Origin: Aureimonas sp. AU22
GTDB taxonomy: Bacteria; Pseudomonadota; Alphaproteobacteria; Rhizobiales; Rhizobiaceae
Direction of reading: 5' to 3'
DNA length: 64,000 bases
NCBI RefSeq assembly: GCF_001463745.1
Contig: NZ_BBWJ01000019.1
Coordinates: 43,330 to 107,329, forward strand
Shown: piece after piece, positions 8,497 through 17,413 of the stretch
Layout: the number at the start of each line of letters is the position of its first letter
Numbering within the stretch: the first letter of the stretch is position 1
Position numbers and translations under genes: made by a program
The notes under the pieces: model-generated
What the model was told of the DNA's origin: nothing
What the model saw: only the letters and a program-made list of their open reading frames with translations
Databases searched by the model: none

Positions 8497-9192
8497 ATGG
8501 ACGCGGCGTCGTTGAAGGAACAGGTCGGGCAGGCGGCGGCGGCCGAAGTCGAGACCGGCATGCGTCTCGGCATCGGCACGGGCTCGACCGCCGCGGCATT
8601 CGTGCGGGCCCTCGCACGGCGCGTGAGCGAGGGGCTCCGCATCGTGGGCGTGGCGACCTCGGAGCGCACCGCGACGCTGTGCCGCGAACTCGGCGTTCCC
8701 ATCGCAACGCTGGAGGAGCTGCCGGAACTCGACCTCACCGTCGACGGCGCGGACGAGCTGGATGGGCAGTTGCGCCTCGTGAAGGGCGGCGGCGGGGCGC
8801 TCCTGCGCGAGAAGATCGTCGCGGCTGCCTCGGCACGCATGCTCGTGATCGCCGACGTATCCAAGAAGGTCGAGACGCTTGGCGCTTTTCCGTTGCCGAT
8901 CGAGGTGAACGGTTTCGGCATCGTCTCCTCGCTGATCGCCATCGAGAAGGCCGGAAACCTCCTCGGCCTGACGGGTGGTCTCGCTTTGCGCAAGATCGGC
9001 GAGAGCCCGTTCGTCACCGATGGCGGCCACCTCATCGTGGACGCATCTTTTGGCCGTATTCCCGATCCAGAAGCGCTGTCGGCCGCCCTTCATGCAATTC
9101 CGGGCGTGGTCGAGCATGGCCTGTTCCTCGGGCTGGCGAACGCCGCCCTCCTGGCGGGACCGGACGGGATCGAACACGTCGCGCCGCGCTGA
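8497..9192 (+). CDS. rpiA: Ribose-5-phosphate isomerase A
   Basis: A 231-residue enzyme interconverting ribose 5-phosphate and ribulose 5-phosphate in the pentose phosphate pathway. Diagnostic motifs are [10 protein letters not shown] near residue 28, [25 protein letters not shown] (about residues 84-108, carrying the catalytic Asp and Glu) and the later [11 protein letters not shown]. The length is typical. The start ATG has GGAGAGGA about eight bases upstream. It probably forms a transcription unit with the exported DUF2059 gene downstream, up to the hairpin at 9845. Confidence 0.95.
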   Translation: MDAASLKEQVGQAAAAEVETGMRLGIGTGSTAAAFVRALARRVSEGLRIVGVATSERTATLCRELGVPIATLEELPELDLTVDGADELDGQLRLVKGGGGALLREKIVAAASARMLVIADVSKKVETLGAFPLPIEVNGFGIVSSLIAIEKAGNLLGLTGGLALRKIGESPFVTDGGHLIVDASFGRIPDPEALSAALHAIPGVVEHGLFLGLANAALLAGPDGIEHVAPR

Positions 9193-9285
9193 CCGGGCCG
9201 TGGGAGGCCCTGTGGGGCTTGCGATGGATTTCAGAGTTTGGCACTTGGGCCGCAAGAGCCTCATCAAGACGAATGGAGTGGGAAC

Positions 9286-9813
9286 TTGAAGCTTCCTAGC
9301 GAAACACTGCGTCGCGGACTGTGCGTTTCCGTCGCGCTGCTCGGCCTGTCCGCGGCTCCGGCCTTCGCGCAGGAGGTCAGCCCCTCGCACCTGGCGGCCG
9401 CGCGGGAAGCGGTGGACGCGCTCGACACGACCGAGCAGTTCGATCAGATCCTCCTCAACGCGGCGACGCAGGCCAAGGCGGAGCTGATCATCAACAATCC
9501 GAACCTGCAGGCCGAAATCTCCAACATGGTGGACGACGAGGCGCTCAAGCTGGCGCCGCGCCGCGGCGATCTGGAAAGCGAGATCGCCCGCATCTACGCC
9601 AAGCTCTTCACCGAGCAGGAGCTGCGCGAGATCGGCCAGTTCTACCAGACCGAAGCGGGCAAGAAGCTTCTGGCGCAGGGGCCGACCGCCTCGCGCGACA
9701 TGATGGCGGCCGCCGACGTCTGGGCGAGCGGCATCGTGCGCGATCTGCGCAACGCCACGATCAACGCGGCGGCCAAGCTCGCGCCTCCGGCGACGGCGTC
9801 CTCGACGCAGTGA
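9286..9813 (+). CDS. Exported DUF2059-family protein
   Basis: A 175-residue predicted periplasmic protein. With a TTG start at 9286 (GGAGTGGGA just upstream) the N terminus is a typical signal peptide: KLPSETLRRGL, a hydrophobic core CVSVALLGLSA, and a cleavage site after APAFA-QE. The mature part is helical and matches DUF2059, including LFTEQELREIGQFYQTEAGKKL, a segment seen throughout that family. The role of DUF2059 proteins is not established. Starting at the upstream ATG (9238) would bury the signal peptide, so TTG is preferred. Confidence 0.82.
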   Translation: MKLPSETLRRGLCVSVALLGLSAAPAFAQEVSPSHLAAAREAVDALDTTEQFDQILLNAATQAKAELIINNPNLQAEISNMVDDEALKLAPRRGDLESEIARIYAKLFTEQELREIGQFYQTEAGKKLLAQGPTASRDMMAAADVWASGIVRDLRNATINAAAKLAPPATASSTQ

Positions 9814-9844
9814 CGGCCGACATCACGGCCCTATAATCGAACGC

Positions 9845-9871
9845 AAGGGGCGGCTTCGGTCGCCCCTTTTT
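9845..9871 (+). terminator. Rho-independent terminator after the DUF2059 gene
   Basis: AAGGGGCGGC, a TTCG loop, then GTCGCCCCTT followed by a T-run. The stem is ten pairs with one G-T wobble. It separates rpiA-DUF2059 from gor. Confidence 0.85.
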
Positions 9872-9890
9872 CCATGCAACAGGAGCGGTC

Positions 9891-11291
9891 ATGGCGTCTG
9901 GCGGATACGATTTCGATCTCTTCGTGATCGGTGGTGGCTCCGGCGGCGTGCGCGCGGCCCGCAAGACTGCCGCGCTCGGCCACAAGGTCGCGATCGCCGA
10001 GGAGTATCGGTTCGGCGGGACCTGCGTCATTCGCGGGTGCGTTCCGAAGAAGCTGATGGTCTATGCCTCTAAATTCGCCGAAGAGTTCGAGGATGCGAAG
10101 GGCTTCGGCTGGACGCTCGGCGAGCGGAGCTTCGACTGGGCCGAGCTGATCGCAGCCAAGGACCGCGAGATCCATCGGCTGGAAGAGATCTACGGTCGCA
10201 ACGTTTCCAACGCCGGCGCCGAGATCCTGAAGACCAGGGCCGTGCTGGAAGGCCCACACGAGATCCGCCTCCTGGCCACGGACAAAGTGGTGACGGCGGA
10301 ACGCATCCTCCTGGCGGCCGGCGGGCGCGCCAACCCGTTCCCGGGGCTGCCGGGCGCCGAACACTGCATCACCTCCAACGAGGCGTTCCACCTCAAGCGA
10401 CTGCCTGAATCGATCGTCATCCTCGGCGGCGGATACATCGCCATCGAGTTCGCGCATATCTTCAACGGGCTCGGATCGGACGTGACGCTGGTCTATCGCG
10501 GCAAGAAGATCCTGCAGGGGTTCGACGACGACCTCCGCGACGCACTGCAGGACTCGATGGTCCGCAAGGGTATCCGCGTCCTGTGCGAGGACACGATCGT
10601 TGAGGTGGACCAGAAGGCGGACAACCGCTTCCAGGCCCGGCTGAAGAGCGGCACCGTCCTCGACGCCGACGAGGTCATGCTCGCGATCGGCCGCATGCCC
10701 AACACGCTCGATCTCGGTTGCGACAAGGCGGGCGTCGAGTTGGACGAGAAGGGCGCGATCCGGGTCGACGACTACTCCAAGACCACAGCGGACAATATCT
10801 GGGCGCTCGGCGACATCACCAATCGCGTACAGCTGACCCCCGTCGCGATCCACGAGGCCATGTGCTTCGTCGATACGGTCTACCGCGGCGTGCCGACCAA
10901 GCCCGACCTCAAGGACATTCCGACCGCCGTCTTCTCGCAGCCCGAGATCGGCACGGTCGGCATGACGGAGGCCGAGGCGGCCAAGGCCTTCGCGGAGGTC
11001 GAAGTCTACCGCACCTCGTTCCGCCCGATGCGCAACACCGTGTCGGGTCGCGAGGACCGCACGTTGATGAAGCTCTTGGTCGACGCTGCGTCGCGCCGCG
11101 TCGTCGGCGCGCACATCTTCGGACCCGACGCCGCCGAAACGGTCCAGATCCTGGGCGTGTGCGTGAAGGGACGGCTGACCAAGGACGTCTTCGACCGCAC
11201 CATGGCGCTGCACCCCAGCGCGGCCGAGGAACTCGTCACGCTCTACGATCCGAGCTACCGACTGCGCGACGGGCAGCGGATCGATGCCTGA
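9891..11291 (+). CDS. gor: Glutathione-disulfide reductase
   Basis: A 466-residue flavoprotein that reduces oxidised glutathione with NADPH. It has the FAD-binding motif FVIGGGSGGVRAARKTAALG near the N terminus, the redox-active disulfide in GGTCVIRGCVPKKLM (about residues 43-57), the second dinucleotide fold ILGGGYIAIEFAHIF, and the C-terminal dimer motif with the catalytic His in MALHPSAAEELVT. The CVIRGCVPKK variant is the usual alphaproteobacterial Gor form. The start ATG is preceded by AGGAG. The last eight bases overlap the start of a gamma-glutamylcyclotransferase-like gene, which suggests translational coupling in glutathione metabolism. Confidence 0.95.
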   Translation: MASGGYDFDLFVIGGGSGGVRAARKTAALGHKVAIAEEYRFGGTCVIRGCVPKKLMVYASKFAEEFEDAKGFGWTLGERSFDWAELIAAKDREIHRLEEIYGRNVSNAGAEILKTRAVLEGPHEIRLLATDKVVTAERILLAAGGRANPFPGLPGAEHCITSNEAFHLKRLPESIVILGGGYIAIEFAHIFNGLGSDVTLVYRGKKILQGFDDDLRDALQDSMVRKGIRVLCEDTIVEVDQKADNRFQARLKSGTVLDADEVMLAIGRMPNTLDLGCDKAGVELDEKGAIRVDDYSKTTADNIWALGDITNRVQLTPVAIHEAMCFVDTVYRGVPTKPDLKDIPTAVFSQPEIGTVGMTEAEAAKAFAEVEVYRTSFRPMRNTVSGREDRTLMKLLVDAASRRVVGAHIFGPDAAETVQILGVCVKGRLTKDVFDRTMALHPSAAEELVTLYDPSYRLRDGQRIDA

Positions 11292-11937
11292 AACCGCTGA
11301 AGGGATCGCCGTCCATCCGGAAGATCCGGACCTCGCCTCGCTGGCTGCCGATGGTCGGGTCGTCGCTTATTTCGGCTACGGCTCGCTGGTCAATCGCGCG
11401 ACGCTGCGCACGAAGTTCCTCGGCATCCGACGGGCGTCCGTCACCGGCTGGCGGCGGTTCTGGATGCCGCGCGCGGCACCGATGCCCGCGCTGCTGTCGG
11501 TCCGGCCGCACGAGGATTTCGAGACGCAGGGTGTCGTGGTCTACGACCGCGCCGATCATCTTCCGGCGGTGGATGAACGGGAAGCGGGCTATGCGCGCCG
11601 CGTCGTGATGCCCGGCCATGTTCGCATCGAGAACGCCGCATCCCAAGATGTGCCGCTCTTCATCTACGAGGCCTCGCCGGCGGAGCCGGATGCGGCCGAG
11701 GCAGGCGCGACGATCCTCCAATCCTATCTCGACGCCGTTCTCCAGGGTTTCCTGTCGCTCTACGGGGAGGAGGGGGTCGCACGCTTTGTCGCGGAAACGG
11801 AAGGGTTCGAGACCGCCATATCGGCCGATCGTTCGAACCCGCGCTATCCGCGCCCGGTGACGGTGTCTCCGGCGGAAGCCGATCTTTTCGACCGGCTCGT
11901 ACGAGAGCGCGGCGCACGGATCGTGGACGCCGGCTGA
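11284..11937 (+). CDS. Gamma-glutamylcyclotransferase-fold protein
   Basis: A 217-residue protein of the gamma-glutamyl cyclotransferase-like (AIG2/ChaC) fold. The phosphate-binding-type motif YFGYGSLVN is near residue 30, and the candidate catalytic glutamate lies in DEREAGYARRVV, the position used in this fold to release 5-oxoproline. It overlaps the end of gor by eight bases, so a role in breaking down glutathione or gamma-glutamyl compounds is reasonable, but the substrate cannot be read from the sequence. The C-terminal 80 residues (SYLDAVLQGFLSLYGEEG...) are helical and specific to this subfamily. Confidence 0.8.
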   Translation: MPETAEGIAVHPEDPDLASLAADGRVVAYFGYGSLVNRATLRTKFLGIRRASVTGWRRFWMPRAAPMPALLSVRPHEDFETQGVVVYDRADHLPAVDEREAGYARRVVMPGHVRIENAASQDVPLFIYEASPAEPDAAEAGATILQSYLDAVLQGFLSLYGEEGVARFVAETEGFETAISADRSNPRYPRPVTVSPAEADLFDRLVRERGARIVDAG

Positions 11938-12082
11938 CGCGCAGCCGTCAACCCTTTGGTGACAAACGCATGGGTTCGTGGCAGTAAGCCGCGACCGATC
12001 GCTCGGGCGGCCCTCGCCGCCTCGAGCCTTTTCGCCCGAACGAGAAACAGGAACCGGGCCGTCGATCGGTAGAGGAGAAGTC

Positions 12083-13462
12083 ATGGCCAAGGATTGGACC
12101 CCGTCGAGCTGGCGCGCAAAGCCCATCGAGCAAGTGCCGGCGTATCCCGACCTCGCGGCGCTCGCGGAAACCGAGAAGCGTCTGGCCTCCTTTCCGCCGC
12201 TGGTTTTTGCAGGTGAGGCGCGCAAGCTGAAGAAGGCGCTCGCCGAAGTCGCCGAAGGCCGCAGCTTCCTCCTTCAGGGCGGCGACTGCGCCGAGAGCTT
12301 CGCCGAGCACGGCGCCGACAACATCCGCGACTTCTTCCGCGCCTTCCTGCAGATGGCCGTCGTCCTCACCTTCGCGGCGTCCTCGCCCGTGGTGAAGGTC
12401 GGCCGTATCGCGGGCCAGTTCGCCAAGCCGCGCTCGTCCGGCAACGAGACGAAGGACGGGATCACGCTGCCGTCCTACCGGGGCGACATCATCAACGGGA
12501 TCGAGTTCGACGAGACCTCTCGCGTGCCCGCGCCCGAGCGCCAGGAGATGGCCTATCGCCAGTCGGCGGCGACGCTGAACCTCCTGCGCGCCTTCGCACA
12601 GGGCGGCTACGCCAATCTCGACAACGTGCACCAGTGGATGCTCGGCTTCGTGTCCGGCAGCCCGCAGGCGGAGCGCTATGGCCAGCTGGCCGACCGCATC
12701 TCCGAGACGATGAACTTCATGCGGGCGATCGGCATCAACTCCGAAAGCCACCCGTCGCTGCGCGAGACCGACTTCTTCACCAGCCACGAGGCTCTGCTTC
12801 TCGGCTACGAGGAGGCGCTGACGCGCGTCGATTCGACGAGCGGCGAATGGTACGCGACCTCCGGCCACATGATCTGGATCGGCGATCGCACACGCCAGCC
12901 GGACAACGCTCATGTCGAATACTGCCGCGGCATCAAGAACCCGATCGGCCTGAAATGCGGCCCGTCGCTTTCGTCCGACGAACTGCTTCGCCTGATCGAC
13001 ATCCTGAACCCGCAGAACGAAGCGGGACGGCTGACGCTGATCACCCGCTTCGGCCACGACAAGGTCGGCGAACACCTGCCGCGCCTTATCCGCGCCGTGC
13101 AGAAGGAAGGTCGCAAGGTCGTGTGGTCGTGCGATCCGATGCACGGCAACACGATCACCGTGAACGACTACAAGACCCGGCCCTTCGACCGTATCCTCTC
13201 GGAGGTCGAAGGCTTCTTCGACGTTCATCGCGCCGAAGGCACGCACGCGGGCGGCATCCATATCGAGATGACCGGCAAGGACGTGACGGAATGCACCGGC
13301 GGCGCTCGGCCTGTCCTCGCGGAGGACCTGTCGGACCGCTACCACACGCACTGCGACCCGCGGCTCAACGCGAACCAGGCGCTGGAACTCGCCTTCCTCA
13401 CCGCGGAGCGGATCAAGAAGGAGCAGGAGTCCTATCGGCCTCCGCAGGCCGTCGGCTTCTGA
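12083..13462 (+). CDS. aroG: Class II DAHP synthase (shikimate pathway entry)
   Basis: A 459-residue plant-like (class II) 3-deoxy-D-arabino-heptulosonate 7-phosphate synthase joining erythrose 4-phosphate and phosphoenolpyruvate. Family motifs include [19 protein letters not shown] at the start, [11 protein letters not shown] with the metal-binding Cys, [43 protein letters not shown], and the C-terminal [21 protein letters not shown]. The length is typical. The start ATG has AGAGGAGAA seven bases before it. Class II enzymes take the symbols aroG or aroF in different genomes. A strong hairpin follows the stop. Confidence 0.93.
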   Translation: MAKDWTPSSWRAKPIEQVPAYPDLAALAETEKRLASFPPLVFAGEARKLKKALAEVAEGRSFLLQGGDCAESFAEHGADNIRDFFRAFLQMAVVLTFAASSPVVKVGRIAGQFAKPRSSGNETKDGITLPSYRGDIINGIEFDETSRVPAPERQEMAYRQSAATLNLLRAFAQGGYANLDNVHQWMLGFVSGSPQAERYGQLADRISETMNFMRAIGINSESHPSLRETDFFTSHEALLLGYEEALTRVDSTSGEWYATSGHMIWIGDRTRQPDNAHVEYCRGIKNPIGLKCGPSLSSDELLRLIDILNPQNEAGRLTLITRFGHDKVGEHLPRLIRAVQKEGRKVVWSCDPMHGNTITVNDYKTRPFDRILSEVEGFFDVHRAEGTHAGGIHIEMTGKDVTECTGGARPVLAEDLSDRYHTHCDPRLNANQALELAFLTAERIKKEQESYRPPQAVGF

Positions 13463-13490
13463 GCCGATCGGCATTCAGATCGGAACAAGC

Positions 13491-13520
13491 GAAAGGCCGG
13501 ATGGGATCATCCGGCCTTTC
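13491..13520. terminator. Bidirectional hairpin between DAHP synthase and DedA genes
   Basis: A perfect 13-bp stem GAAAGGCCGGATG / CATCCGGCCTTTC with a GGAT loop, in the gap between two convergent genes. Confidence 0.8.
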
Positions 13521-13549
13521 TCGTCTGGCGGCCATTCTGGCGCCGAGAC

Positions 13550-14215
13550 TCAGTCCTTCGGTTCGCGCTTCGCTGTCGGCGCCTGCGACCGGACGGCTTC
13601 CAGCGCCTCGCCGTCGTCGTCGTCGCGCCCGCGCGAGAAGAGCTTGTCGCGCACCACCGAGCCGCCCTGCTGCCAGGCGAAGAACAGTCCGAGAAGACCC
13701 AGGAGAATCGCCAGCCCGATCATCACGCCGTGCTCCATCTGCTCCAGACGCAGGAAGACGGACGTGATCGAATAGCCGAAGACGTAGCCGATCGTGGTGA
13801 ACAGGCCTGCCCAGATGCCGGCGCCAATGAAGTTCAGGATCAGGAAACGCGGAACCGTGATGGACGACAGGCCGAGCGCGATCAACCCCGGCATGCGCAA
13901 GCCGTATACGTAGCGGTTCACGATCACGAAGTAGGCCTGGAACCGGTCCACGAGCCGCAAAGCCTTGGCGAACTTCGGCTTCTTCTTCCACCGCACGACC
14001 CAGCGGCTGTCCGAGAAGTAGCGCGAGAACAGAAACACCGCGAGGTCGCCGCAGAACGATCCGACGAAGGCGAGGCCGGCCATCAGTTCGATCGGGTAGG
14101 AACCGCGATAGGCGAGGAAGCCGCCGATGATGGCGAAGACCTCACCTTCGAAGAACGTCCCGGCGAACACGATGCCGGGACCGAACCGGTCGATCAGAGA
14201 GAGGATTTCGTACAC
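13550..14215 (-). CDS. DedA/SNARE-associated (VTT) family membrane protein
   Basis: A 221-residue inner-membrane protein with four to five hydrophobic segments. The VTT core includes the re-entrant segment FAGTFFEGEVFAIIGGFLAYRG, GSFCGDLAVFLFSRYF, and the family's NRYVYGLRMPGLIALGLSSITVPRFLILNFIGAGIWA, with the arginine-glycine-proline pattern needed in DedA proteins. Members are linked to phospholipid scrambling or membrane homeostasis, but the substrate here is unknown. A GTG start at 14215 with GGAG six bases upstream fits best; upstream sequence does not look coding. The C terminus is a charged cytoplasmic tail. Confidence 0.85.
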   Translation of the reverse strand: MYEILSLIDRFGPGIVFAGTFFEGEVFAIIGGFLAYRGSYPIELMAGLAFVGSFCGDLAVFLFSRYFSDSRWVVRWKKKPKFAKALRLVDRFQAYFVIVNRYVYGLRMPGLIALGLSSITVPRFLILNFIGAGIWAGLFTTIGYVFGYSITSVFLRLEQMEHGVMIGLAILLGLLGLFFAWQQGGSVVRDKLFSRGRDDDDGEALEAVRSQAPTAKREPKD

Positions 14216-14416
14216 GCGGTCTCCGCAGGCGTCGTCATGCGAGGCTATCCCGTCGCGCCCTATGTCGGGCGGAATGCGCGATTTGCAAAGGGGAGGCAAG
14301 CGCCAAGGCCGCATCTCTCCATTGCGTGAGCCCCGATGGCATGCTGTCACACCGCCGAAATACGACGGAGCGCAGCAGTCGCGCCGTCACAGGGCGGCTG
14401 AGAGGAACCCGGACAG

Positions 14417-14743
14417 ATGAACGCCATGGAGCTTCCGGCCCCGACGGACATACTCGCTGCGGCCTTCGCGGTCGGAATCCTGTTCCTCGTACGCTTTGCG
14501 CTGGCCCTGCGTCGCATTCGCATGGAACCGGGATCCGGATGGCGGCCGGACAAGCAGGCTTGGCGTGACGTGACGCGACCTCTGGGGTACGGGCCACAGC
14601 TGGAACCGAATCGGCGCCATGCCGCGCGACAACTCTACCTCGCGCTATTCTTTCTCGCGCTGGCCGCGATCCTCGCGGTCTGGCTCGGTGGATCTACCTT
14701 GTTCGGCTGGCCCGCGCCCTTCAAGGCGGGAAGCTTCGCTTGA
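14417..14743 (+). CDS. Small two-helix membrane protein
   Basis: A 108-residue protein with two predicted membrane helices, ILAAAFAVGILFLVRFALAL near the N terminus and LYLALFFLALAAILAVWLG near the C terminus, joined by a charged loop (WRPDKQAWRDVTRPLGYGPQ). I recognise no family. Its stop codon shares bases with the TTG start of the following MFS gene (TTGA), so the two are probably translated together and the protein may be a partner of that transporter. Confidence 0.65.
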   Translation: MNAMELPAPTDILAAAFAVGILFLVRFALALRRIRMEPGSGWRPDKQAWRDVTRPLGYGPQLEPNRRHAARQLYLALFFLALAAILAVWLGGSTLFGWPAPFKAGSFA

Positions 14744-15975
14744 GCACGCCAGGAGGCACCGATGGTGCCGGATCCTTCATTCTCGCGAACGGACGATGGC
14801 TCGGAGGTGCGTTTCTCCTGTGTCTCTGCTCGTCCTTCGGCCAGACCTTCTTCATTTCGCTGTCGGGCGGCGACATCCGACGCGAGCTCGGTCTGAGCCA
14901 CGGCGATTTCGGGCTCCTCTACATGCTGGCGACGCTTGCCAGCGCCGTGACGCTGCCGTTCCTCGGGCGAGCGATCGACCGCTTTTCGACGCGATACGTC
15001 GCTGCGGCCACGATCCTGGGGCTGGCGGCCGCCTGTCTCGTCATGGCGACCGTGCCATCCGTTCCGCTGCTCCTCGTCGCCTTGTATCTCCTGCGCCTCT
15101 GCGGGCAGGGAATGATGTCCCAGACGGCCTTCACCGCCGTCGGGCGTTGGTTTCTTGCCCAGCGCGGGCGGGCGGTCTCCTACGTTACGATCGGCTATCA
15201 GGCCGGTGAGGCGAGCCTGCCCTTGATCTTCATCGCAATGGTCGGCCTGGTCGGTTGGCGGGGGAGTTGGTTTGCGTCCGCCGCGTTCCTTGTCGCGTTC
15301 GGGTTGCCTGTCATCTACGCCCTCGTCAGTCGAGAGCGGGATCCGCAGGGGACCGGGGGCACCGCGTCGCCGAAGACCGCAGCCGGCGACCGACAGCTGT
15401 ACGAGGTCATGAGGAGCCCGAGCTTTTACCTTCTTTGCGCCGGTGTCGTCGCACCGCCCTTCATCGTCACCACCATCTTCTTCCACCAGATCTACCTTTC
15501 GAACCTCCGAGGCTGGCCCGTGGAACTGTTCGCGTCCGGCTTCGTGCTCATGTCGGCGGCCACGGCGGCTTGCGCGCTGACGTGCGGCTGGCTGATCGAT
15601 CGCTACACCGCGGTGCGGGTCCTGCCGTTCTTCCTCCTCCCTTTGACCTTTGCCTGCTTCGTCATCTCGCTGGTCGTGTCCCCGGTTGCGGTCTTCATCT
15701 TCATGGGGCTCGTCGGAATCTCCAACGGTTTCGCGGCGACCCTCTTCGGCGCGCTTTGGCCGGAACTCTACGGTGTGCGCCATCTTGGCGCGATTCGGTC
15801 CGTCGTCCTGTCGATGCTGGTGTTCGGCAGCGCGCTCGGCCCCGGTCTCACCGGCTTTCTGATCGATCGAGGCGTATCCTATCCGCTCCAGATCGCGGCC
15901 ATGGGATGCTACTGCCTGGCGGGGGCGATCGTCCTGTCCCTCTGGTCGCAGCGGCATTCGCGGTCCGGCGCCTGA
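14740..15975 (+). CDS. MFS transporter
   Basis: A 411-residue major facilitator protein with about twelve membrane helices. After the first helix comes the conserved cytoplasmic loop [11 protein letters not shown] (motif A, loop 2-3), and a matching loop [12 protein letters not shown] occurs in the second half. The central cytoplasmic linker lies around [11 protein letters not shown]. The overall pattern resembles the oxalate/formate-type and monocarboxylate-type MFS groups, but the substrate is unknown. The start is TTG at 14740, overlapping the stop of the preceding small membrane gene. Confidence 0.85.
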   Translation: MSTPGGTDGAGSFILANGRWLGGAFLLCLCSSFGQTFFISLSGGDIRRELGLSHGDFGLLYMLATLASAVTLPFLGRAIDRFSTRYVAAATILGLAAACLVMATVPSVPLLLVALYLLRLCGQGMMSQTAFTAVGRWFLAQRGRAVSYVTIGYQAGEASLPLIFIAMVGLVGWRGSWFASAAFLVAFGLPVIYALVSRERDPQGTGGTASPKTAAGDRQLYEVMRSPSFYLLCAGVVAPPFIVTTIFFHQIYLSNLRGWPVELFASGFVLMSAATAACALTCGWLIDRYTAVRVLPFFLLPLTFACFVISLVVSPVAVFIFMGLVGISNGFAATLFGALWPELYGVRHLGAIRSVVLSMLVFGSALGPGLTGFLIDRGVSYPLQIAAMGCYCLAGAIVLSLWSQRHSRSGA

Positions 15976-16018
15976 CGCCTCGATTGCCACGCGCGGCGTC
16001 GGGGTCTATCGCGGAGCA

Positions 16019-17392
16019 ATGACCGTGTTCGTTCGCTTCGCCCCGTCGCCCACCGGATACCTCCATATCGGGAACCTCCGGCCGGCCCTGTTCAACTGGC
16101 TCTTCGCGCAGGCGCATGGCGGCCGGTTCCTGCTGCGCTACGACGACACCGATCGCGAACGATCCAAGCCGGAATACGCGCAAGCCATTGCCGACGATCT
16201 CGCCTGGATCGGCATCCGGCCCGACGCCGTCGCGCGGCAGTCCGATCGCCTGTCGCACTACGATGCGGCCGCCGATCTCCTTCGCGACAGCGGGGTCCTT
16301 TATCCCTGCTACGAGACCGCCGACGAGCTTGAGCGGATGCGCAAGCGCCGCATGGCCCGGGGCCAGCCGCCCGTCTATGGGCGGGAGGCGCTTCGTCTCA
16401 CCGGAGAGGATCGCGCGCGGCTGGAAGCGGAGGGCCTTCGGCCTCACTGGCGCTTCCGGCTTCCGAACTTCGTCGACGATCCGCTTCGACCGTCGCGCAC
16501 GGACGTCCATTGGGACGACGTCGTGCGCGGTCTCCAGACGGTGGACCTCGCCTCGCTGTCGGATCCCGTCCTCGTGCGCGAGGACGGCACGTACCTCTAC
16601 ACGTTCTGTTCGGTCGTGGACGACGGCGAAATGGGGATCTCGCACGTCCTGCGCGGCGACGATCACGTGACGAATACGGGCGTCCAGATCGCGATCTTCG
16701 AGGCACTCGATCACCCGGTGCCCGCTTTCGGACACTTCAACCTCCTGACGACGATCGACGGCGAGGGGCTATCGAAGCGCACTGGCGCGCTTTCGCTGCG
16801 TTCGCTGCGCGATGACGGGCTCGAGCCAATGGCCGTCGCCTCGCTTGCGGTTCTCACCGGGCTGTCGGGCTCGATCGAGGCGATGCCGGATCTCCCGGCG
16901 CTCGGAACACGGCTCGATTTCGGACATGTCTCGGCATCCAGCTCGAAATTCGATCCCGCCGAACTGGAGCGGCTGAACGCCGAACTCGTCCACGCCATGC
17001 CCTATGCGACGGTGGCCGAGCGCCTGCGCGATCTCGGTGTGCCGGATGACGAAGCCGAGGCGTTCTGGGGCGCAGTGCGGCGCAACTGCGCCCGCGTCCG
17101 GGACGCCGCCGTTTGGCGCGAGATCGTGTTCGGGCAACCGGCGACCGCACCCGAGCTTTCGGACGATGACCGGGCGTTCGTGGCGCGCGCGTTCGATCTC
17201 CTGCCGCCCGCACCCTGGGATGGCACGACCTGGAAGTCCTGGACCGACCGGGTCAAGGCCGAGACCGGGCGCAAGGGCCGGGCGCTGTTCATGCCGCTGC
17301 GCGTCGCCTTGACCGGCCTGGAGCACGGTCCGGAGCTGGCCGATCTTCTGCCGCTGATCGGCGTCGAGCGCGCCACCGCCCGACGCCCCTGA
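16019..17392 (+). CDS. gltX: Glutamyl-tRNA synthetase, second-type (GltX2-like)
   Basis: A 457-residue class I aminoacyl-tRNA synthetase. The HIGH-type motif is [20 protein letters not shown] at the N terminus, the glutamate-recognition strand is [17 protein letters not shown], and the KMSKS equivalent is [13 protein letters not shown]. The C-terminal half is the helical anticodon-binding region. Many alphaproteobacteria carry two GluRS genes; GYLHIGN and the short length match the second type better than the GFLHIGGARTALFNWLYA form. A full anticodon domain makes it a synthetase rather than a glutamyl-Q tRNA(Asp) synthetase. It may charge tRNA-Gln for the amidotransferase route; this is inference. 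It converges with the malic enzyme gene 21 bp away. Confidence 0.87.
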   Translation: MTVFVRFAPSPTGYLHIGNLRPALFNWLFAQAHGGRFLLRYDDTDRERSKPEYAQAIADDLAWIGIRPDAVARQSDRLSHYDAAADLLRDSGVLYPCYETADELERMRKRRMARGQPPVYGREALRLTGEDRARLEAEGLRPHWRFRLPNFVDDPLRPSRTDVHWDDVVRGLQTVDLASLSDPVLVREDGTYLYTFCSVVDDGEMGISHVLRGDDHVTNTGVQIAIFEALDHPVPAFGHFNLLTTIDGEGLSKRTGALSLRSLRDDGLEPMAVASLAVLTGLSGSIEAMPDLPALGTRLDFGHVSASSSKFDPAELERLNAELVHAMPYATVAERLRDLGVPDDEAEAFWGAVRRNCARVRDAAVWREIVFGQPATAPELSDDDRAFVARAFDLLPPAPWDGTTWKSWTDRVKAETGRKGRALFMPLRVALTGLEHGPELADLLPLIGVERATARRP

Positions 17393-17413
17393 GGGCGCCG
17401 GGCCAGCCCGATA

